Shown: one piece after another, positions 48,901 to 57,900 of the stretch
How positions within the stretch are numbered: the first letter of the stretch is position 1
Layout: every line of letters begins with the position of its first letter
Assembly (NCBI GenBank): GCA_944989445.1
Contig: CALYLW010001010.1
Span: 1-64,000, forward strand
Length of the DNA stretch: 64,000 bases
Origin: Ampullaceana balthica
Lineage: Eukaryota; Mollusca; Gastropoda; Lymnaeidae
Direction of reading: 5' to 3'
Notes under the pieces: model-generated
Database searches by the model: none
What the model was told of the DNA's origin: nothing
What the model saw: only the letters and a program-made list of their open reading frames with translations
Translations under genes and position numbers: made by a program

Positions 48901-51900
48901 TTCTATATAAACAAACTTGTGACATTGCTGTTATTATTTATTTTAAATCAAAATTTAAATAAATAGGGAAATAACAAGAAGGATTTTTCTTTAAAAAATA
49001 TAAATTTATAAGCTAAATGACATGTAACAATTTTTTTTGTTGTAAAATTATATTATGGTTGAAATTTAACAGAAGCTATGATTTCTAATATTAAAAACAT
49101 AAATAATTTTGTTCATTTAAGTATTAAAAATGTTACTGCACCATCAAAAGCTTCTCTGGAAAGATATACTCTATTATTAGCTTGTATTGCCCAACCATAT
49201 GTTGTCTCATTGGCATCTGGTCCAGGGAACTGTATGCCATCAACGCCAATATATCGTCCAATCACTGCATAATAATTAATCTGTGTAAACATTACTAAAA
49301 TTACCTAGTGTTTGCTATTTAATCAATAAAAAGTTTTACTTTGCATAATTTCAAGTGATTACACAAAGATGTTAATGGCATAATCTTATCAGAGAAGTGA
49401 CAATTAAATAAGGAATATGAATTTGTTTCTTAGTATTTTTACTTCTTCTAGTAATTAATTTATCAATCTTGCTATGCTCTGTTACTGCAGCATTCCTTTG
49501 TATAAAGGAAGATGTAAATTATGTTTAATTTATAAAAGTACAATCTATTTAACATTACAATAATAATGTATTATTTTCTATAGTCCATTACCAATATTGT
49601 CTTTTACAGTAATTGATTCTTTTTCACTAAGTGATTTAAGACTTGTGGTAGCAATCGTATCCAATGAATCTAACAAGACAGAGCCATAGTCGGCATCTTC
49701 ATGTTTCAGATCAGACCAAGATGTATCATTAGCTGCCATAAGTTTGTCTGAGATGTCAGCAAAATTCTGGCAGAACAAAAAAATAATTCTTTGAATATTT
49801 AAAAGACCTATCAGTCAGAGTGTTGAATTCTTTAAAAAAATATTTTAAAAAATTATTTTTAAATCAATTACAAGAATAAATTACAAGTAATTCTAGCTGT
49901 CAATTAGCTTCATTAAAATAATTTTAAAATTCAAAAAGCTTATATAAATAGCTTTTGGAAATTAAGGTTGAAAAAATCCTGTTACTTTTAAAGAAAATAT
50001 TTACCTGAAACGTGACTGTGTTGACTGCAGCATTATGGTTCTTACTGGAATTTCTCACAGACATAAAAACATTCAGTATATTTTTTATATCACCAGATAC
50101 GATTACTGGGTTGGAAACCAAACTATTAATAACTAAAACAGTTGCATTCTCTACTCTTTCAGTAGCTTCCTCGCTGCTCATTTCAGGATCATCTAATGCA
50201 CTGACCTAAGTCGTGAAAAACTGATGATTAGAATTCTATCTTAAGAGAAAACAAAGCAAGCACTTATGTAAGATATTTATCATGTCTCTTATTGTTGTTT
50301 TCAACACCCATTTAATATTTTTTTAAATGTTCATACTTGATTCAAGCATGAAATTGAACCTATTTATTATTTGCATGTAATTAATAGCTACAAATATATT
50401 TATATCTGTTTCATATAAACCATTCTCTCATGTTATAAAGACTAGTCTATGTTAAAACATTTAGAATTACAAATCTGTTTGAAAACATATCAACTCAAAA
50501 GCTTAGTTAAGAGAATGGGATTTTCTGTTGTCATTTTTTTTTGTGTCCCATAACCTCGTGGTCGTATTGGGTTCAATTAAAACTTTCTCTGGGCTTGGCA
50601 GACTTAGCGGTGCCCATCTCCTTTCCAAGTCAGTGAAGGACTTTTTAGCAATAGCCATTATCAACATTTTTATTGTGGCTTAACATGGGCTAGATCCCAC
50701 GCACCTCAGCTTGTGATGCGAGCGCACTATTAATTTCACTATCCAGAAAATTTTGTGTGTGAAATTATTATGGACTGGGGAAGGACTACAAATAGGGGTG
50801 GAGAGTTAGATTTCACACCTAGTCAACTTGATGTGTTAAGTGTTAGAGAGAGTTTGCCTTTTTAGTATGAAAGTTTTAGTCACTCTAAGACTGTGAGATG
50901 TAAACTATATAGAGGGATTTTACTAGATTTAATACCTACGATTAGAGTATTAAGATTATTTATTATCTATATGAAGTTCTTAATGTCCTACTGAGAGGAA
51001 CAAGTTTACGTTGCAATGAAAAGATTCATGTACAGTAATTTTAAATTCTATGTTCTTTTGAGTTGATGGTGAAAGTATCAGGTAAATGAATAAAATAAAA
51101 ACAGGGTATTAGTAGGCCTGACAGGACGTAACACAACAGCGAACGTTTCGGCAAAGAGCCTTCTTCAACGGACAAATAGTACACAAATGAAACGAATAAA
51201 ACGAAATAATAGAAAAAAAACACTTAGCTGCGGTGAAATCCAAGTAGTCCAGTAGAGATAAAGCAAGGAGAGAAAAGTAAGAGCTTAAATAGGAAAGGAA
51301 AGGGTAGGTGTGGCCAATCAATCAGCTTGTCAGTGCTAACTGTTCGTTGTGTTACGTCCTGTCAGGCCTACTAATACCCTGTTTTTATTTTATTCATTTA
51401 CCTTTTTAAAAGCCTGATTGCAGTCTCACCCCCATTACTTTATTTGGTGAAAGTATCCCATGATGGATCGTTTAGATGAGTTATCAAGACAGCGAATATG
51501 GCTGTTTGAAGACTTATATAGTAGTCCTAAATTACAGACACACGAATCTTAAGAAATCAACACTCTTTTACAGTAAGATACAGAAGTTTCTATATCTAGA
51601 GCAATGTTCCCTTTAATCTGTGTCGTCACGCAGATATCTGGCCATCGTAGTGCAGAAGTTTAGAATTACCGCACACTAAATTTTGTAAAATATTGCACAA
51701 AAAATGGATGCTGTGCAACTTTGCACATGATTTTTTTTACTTACAGACCAACGAACCTTACAGGGGCATTGATCTAGAGGAAGTGTCTTTGAAATATTTT
51801 GAGATCTCAACAGAAATGTTGAGTATTCGGTTTTTGAAAGAAAAATTATTTATTTTACCAAATCAAGTGCTGAGATCAGAACTTCCCTGGAACAGTTGTT

Positions 51901-54900
51901 TAGGTTAAATTCTTCCCATTTCATGTCCATTGAACAAAGTCTTGTAATGGTACCTGAAACAAATTACAGAAAAAATTTGTTTAAAATCTTACTTAACAGA
52001 AATCAAATTCCCTGAAACTTAAAAATGTGGATACAATACTATTCAAATTTAAATAAGGCTAAGAGGAAAGTAAGTCAGTATAAAAGGTATATTTTAACTA
52101 ATATAAATTATGATATATAGAGCAATCTGTCAGCTTTGTTTAATGTTTTAAAGCATAATTTAGCTCGTTTATAATTTTTAAAATTAGTTTGTGGACATTA
52201 AAAAATATTGTGTAGTCTACTAAGAAAAGTTAATATATTTTTACACTATAAAGGAAACAAGATTTGCCCCATGTGCCAGTTATTTGGAGCCAAACTATGA
52301 AATTTTAAATTATTTTACTCATTTATTTTTATGCACTCAAAACTGTAGATAATTTTATGTTTTGCTACCACTAAAAGCTCAAAGTTGAAGTAAAATACCT
52401 TTATAGTCCTTGGGGCAAGGTGCAGCATATGTTTTTCCAATAGGTGTGTTTTGAAAAGTAATTTCTTCCTGGAAAGTTTCCACGGGGCATTCATGAACTA
52501 CAAAATTTGATGTTAAAATTAAGTAACTTTTAATATATGTAAAATAATTCATTTTTATTCAATTAGATTTTGTATAAAAAATGATTAATATGGCAGGATG
52601 ACTTTATTTGAAGGCTGGTGTTTCAGTTGAGGGCTAATGTTTCAGGTAGTTTTAATATAAGAAAATACTTTTTTTAAAATTGCTAATAGCCGGTAACAAT
52701 AGAATTAAAATGTTTCATTAATATGTTCTTATACCTGTAAGGAATAGATTGACAGTTATGTTGGTAATATATGCTGAATCTATGGATATGCTGTAGCCAG
52801 TTGCCGTTATGTTAAATATATGGCTACCAAGCAAGAGACCATTTAAAGAGTTGTTGACTTGCAACATATTGGAGCCTGAGACACGGAAGTAATCTAAGAA
52901 GAAATAGAGTGGAACTAAAATAAAAATCATTTTAAAATAAAGCACAAACAAATTTTGAGCTTCCATTAATTCTGGTGTACTTAAAATGTTATTTCCTCCA
53001 ATTTTTATTTAGCTTTAAAAATATACATGAATTCCCTATGTAGAAGAATATTTTAAGTTTCCTAAGTGGTTTTTATATTTTATCACTAGGAAAAAAATTA
53101 ATTTCCAGAATGAAAATTTCCTTTTTAAGATACATTTTTTTCTGTCAAGCTACCATATATAATATGTTATTCTATATTATATTAACCTCTATTTATTAAA
53201 TAGTGACAAAAAGCATATCTCACTATCATATGGTGGATCAACCAAAAATGTTATCTGCTTAAACTGCTCTTCATAATCTGGATCCCTGCAGTCGATGTAA
53301 ATCAGATCTTGATTGTTTACACTGATATCAATGTTCCCTAATGAGATGTATGTGCTATAACAACTTGGCGGATCATTCTCATCAAGTATTATAAACTGGA
53401 GACTAGAAGTGGCTGATAAATTCCCTCCATCTGTTACCTAAAACATAAATGTGTTTTAAACTAAAATAATCAATCATAAGAATAAATCAATGAGACCCAT
53501 GTTTAATAATGTACTTAGACTTATATTTATACAATCTTTAATAATTAACATTTATTGCAGCTCACTATTTTACTAAATTTAGAGGCAACGTTTTTTTTAA
53601 ACCTTATTTAGATTTTAAATGATACTTATCACTGAATTAATATTTATTTAAAGGAAAACACCCTGATGAGTAATAATTGTCTACGTTTTGAATTGTAAAG
53701 AATAATAATAAAGAATTGAAAAAGAGAATGAACAAAATTTATTTTTCTATTTACTTGCCAGTAAAGTAAAACTTATTAAAATATCTGGTCGTTGAAAATT
53801 TTCTTAGTAATTAGAATAATTAATGTTTAGAGAGTAATGGGCATTCATTTTTGAAACAGAATTGTAGAGGTGACAAAAACGTTCAAAAGGAGGCAGGGGG
53901 ACGCGGTGGTCGAGTGGCAGCGCACTCGACTGGCGTACCGATGGTCACGGGTTCGAATCCCTGTGAAGGGCCTAGGGCGTCCCTGAGTTACCCAGCTCTG
54001 AATGGGTACCCAACACTGGGTAATGCGTGGAACCTACAAAGCCATGGCCCGTTAACGCTGCATCACTTGCCAACAGATCATCTGTCATGGTCTGTGGACG
54101 CAATTATCTTCTGCATAGAAGGAGCGCCTTTATAGATAAGATAATGTAAGTCATCTACCTAATGTTACCTAATTGGTTCCTTTTCTTCTCAAAATCAGTA
54201 ATCTAACATGTAATCATCAGCTACATATCTTTTACTCACTAGTTACCTACCCTTCTACCATCAGTAACCTTTCCTTTTACCTTTAACTACCTACTCTAAC
54301 CTCATCAGCAATCTCTTAGTTTACCTCTAAGAAATCAACACTTTTTTATATATTTAATTCCCACTGGTATTGCAATGCTGAAAATAGGAAGTTTGCTAGA
54401 ATTTGAGAATATTCTCTGTGATAAACACTATATTATTTACTGTAATGAAGTAAACTGACTCAAAGTGGTCATTAAAATGATAAGACTGTCAATTGTCTAT
54501 CACTATAACTAGGTTGTGCTGGGGCGCCGTGGCACCTACGGCGCCCACTGTTTTAGGGTGCCTATGGCACCCACTTTTTTCAAAAGCCCAACTAACGTAT
54601 CCTTGTTTGATAAATACTTAATATTAAACTTACTGAAATGTTCACAAAGTATTTTATAATAGGGGTTGTAGGGCGCATACGGCGCCTACTTTTTTGTCAA
54701 AAGCCCAAATAACTTATCCTTGTTTGATAAATACGAAATATTAAACTTGCTGAAATGTACACAAAGTATTTTATAATTATAAATCATCAAATCCTATTTT
54801 GACGTCGTTCCCTTTTCCAAAATTAAAATATAAGCTAAAACAATGACGTAACGTAATATAATATTTCTTTTACAGAGCGTCTTTAATTTATAATTATTTT

Positions 54901-57900
54901 GCACACCTTTTTGCGCGCCTTCCGATGCACACCTTGTATTAAAATAAAAGCTCAAAAATGACATCACAGCGTTACACATACATCAAATGAGTGACTTGGG
55001 CTATTATATTATTTACTAGTGTATCACCCGTCAAAAATGACGGAAGTTTTCAAAATAAATACACATCAGATTAAAAAATAACATAATACAGAACTTTCGT
55101 GTATTTTATTTATTTTTATTTGATTCATTTATCATCATATTGAACAATTTTATACAGAACGTTCGAAAAGTGTTATTTTTTATGCAGTAAAATTTCTAAA
55201 ATTAGTAGCACTATAAAACAAAATCATCGATCGCAGCGCCACCTAAGAGCATTACATCCATTCGCAGCGCCACCTAACAGCATCACATCCATACAGACAA
55301 CGGGAATTATGTATATTGATTGCAAAACAATTTTATACAACAGAGTGCTTGAGGACATGATGACTTAGAAAAACAAGAGACTGTTAAATGTGTTCAGATT
55401 TTCTATTTCATATCTTACCGTAAGATTGTAATATAGTTGTGCTGGATTTAATCTCTCATCTATATAGAAGCATCCAAATGATTTTGTAGTTGTTTCATAT
55501 TTAAAATTTATGACCTGTTTGTCTTGGCCTTTAAAAAAAATAAGAAAAATAAAAAAGCAATTGGAATTTTTTATGTTAAAAAGATAAAAGTTATCCTTAT
55601 TTTATTTTCTTGAAAAATAAAATAAATAATTATCACCAAGTTTGATATTATAATGTGTTCTCAAATTCTTAAATAAATAATTTGTGCGAATTTTTTAAAT
55701 TTAGTTTTTAAAAATTTATTATGTCAGCAATTTTATTTTATTGAGAAAAAATACATTACATTTAAATTTAGCAAATTATAACGCCATTTATCTATACAAT
55801 AAAAGACAAAGCCCTCACTCACTCACTCATCACTAATTCTCCAACTTCCCGGGGGGGGGGCCAAATGAATTTTTCCCCATATATGAGCTCTATAACAACT
55901 GAAAATCAATAGTTCTCCATTTCCCGTGTAGGTAGAAGCATGAAACTTTGGGCAGTTGTTAAATACACTTCCGCGATGGTAACAGGCGAAAACAATATTT
56001 AAAATATCACTTACTGGGGGTGCGTGGGCCCAAATGTAGTTTTTTTTCTTACTTATATTAAAAACTGAATCATCACTAATTCTCCGATTTCCGTGTAGGT
56101 AGTAGCATTAAACCTTGGGAACTTGTTAAGTAGCCTGTCGCGACGATAATTGGCGTAAAAGAATCTTGAAATTCACACTCATGTGGGCGGGGGCCCGAAC
56201 ACCTTTTTTTCCTAATATGCGCTATATGAAAATAAAAAATCACTAATTTTCCTATTTCCCCAGTAGGAGGAAAAATAAAACTTTTGGAAGTTGTTGAGTG
56301 CACTTTCGCAATGGTAACATGTAAAAAAAAGTATATAAATTATCACAAACTGGGGACCGGGTGCCCAAATGTAGTTTTTTTCCTAATATGAGCTATATAA
56401 AAACTGAAAATCATGAAAAGGTGGAAGCATGACACTTTGGGACCTTGCTGAGTACACTCTAATGACGATAATTGGCAAAAAACGAGCTAAATTTTTCCAC
56501 TCATGGGTGGCCGGGGGCCCAAATCATTTTTGTTCATAATATGGGCTATATAAAACTGAATCAACACTAATTCCTCATCTTCCCATGTAGGTAGAATCAT
56601 GAAACTTTAAAAAAAGTATATAAATTATCACAAACTGGGGACTGGGTGCCCAAATGTAGTTCTTTTCTTAAATGAGCTATATAAAACAGGCTCATCATTA
56701 AATCTCCAATTTCCCGTGTAGGTAGCAGCATGAAACTTTGAGAAGTTGTTGAGTAACCTCCCAAAATGATAACTGGAAAAAAAATATTTAAATTATCACT
56801 CACTATGGGGTCGTAGGCCTGAATGTATTTTTTTTCTTATATAAAACTGACTCATCACTAATTCTCAAACGTACCGTGTAAGTAGAAGCATGAAGCTTGG
56901 TAACATGCGTAAAAATTATAAAATTATCTATCACTAGGGGGCCGGGGGCCCAAATGTAGTTTTTTTTCCAAATGTGAGCTATATAAAACAGACTCATCAT
57001 TAAATATCCAACTTCCCGTGTACGTAGGAGCATGAAATTTTGGGAAGTTGTTGAGTACCCACCCGCAATGGTAACATACAAAAAAAATATTAAAATTATC
57101 AGCTCGATAGGATCACGGCATTGTGTCATTTTTTACATTTCGTGTTGTTGTTTTTTGCGGGACCATGACAGACATACAGAAAAGACTTGAATTTAATATA
57201 TGTAGTATATACATCATGATCCAGAATGAAATAAATTGGTATTTTGAATTTGTGTTACGTGGGTTCTCAAAGGAAATTGAAATCCTAATTTCCGCAGCAA
57301 AACGCGGGTATTTTGCTAATTTATACTAATAAAAGCCAAAGCCCTCAGTGAATCACTCATCACTAACTCTACAACTTCCCGTGTATGTAGAAGCATGTAA
57401 CTTTGAGAAGTTGTTACGTAGCCTCTCGCGACGATAATTGGTGTAAAAGAATTTAAAAACTCACACTCATTGGGGCCGGATGCTCCAATGAATTTTTTTC
57501 CTAATATGAGCTATATCAAAACTGAAAATCACTAATTCACAAATTTCCCTTGTAGGTAGAAGCATGAATTTTGGGTAGTTTTAAGTACACTTCCGTGATT
57601 GTAACAGGCGAAAATAGTATTTAAATTATCATTTACAGGGTGTCGGGGGCCCAAATGTATTTTTTTCTTATAATAAAAACTGACTCAACACTAATTCTCC
57701 AACTTCCCGTAGGTAGAAGCATGAAACTTTGGGAAGTTGTTGAGTATCCTCACGCGATGATAAATAGCGTAAACGAATTTAAAAATTTACACTCATGGGG
57801 GCGGGGCCTAAAAAGTTTTTTTTCCTTATATGGACTTTATAAAATATGAAAATATCTTATTTTCCCATTAACCGATTTGGCAGATGCATTATACTTTAGG

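Noticed and set aside
52894..52914. Upstream acceptor extending the 52735-52893 exon by seven residues
   Set aside because: In frame and possible, but the downstream acceptor has a stronger pyrimidine tract; recorded as an alternative only.
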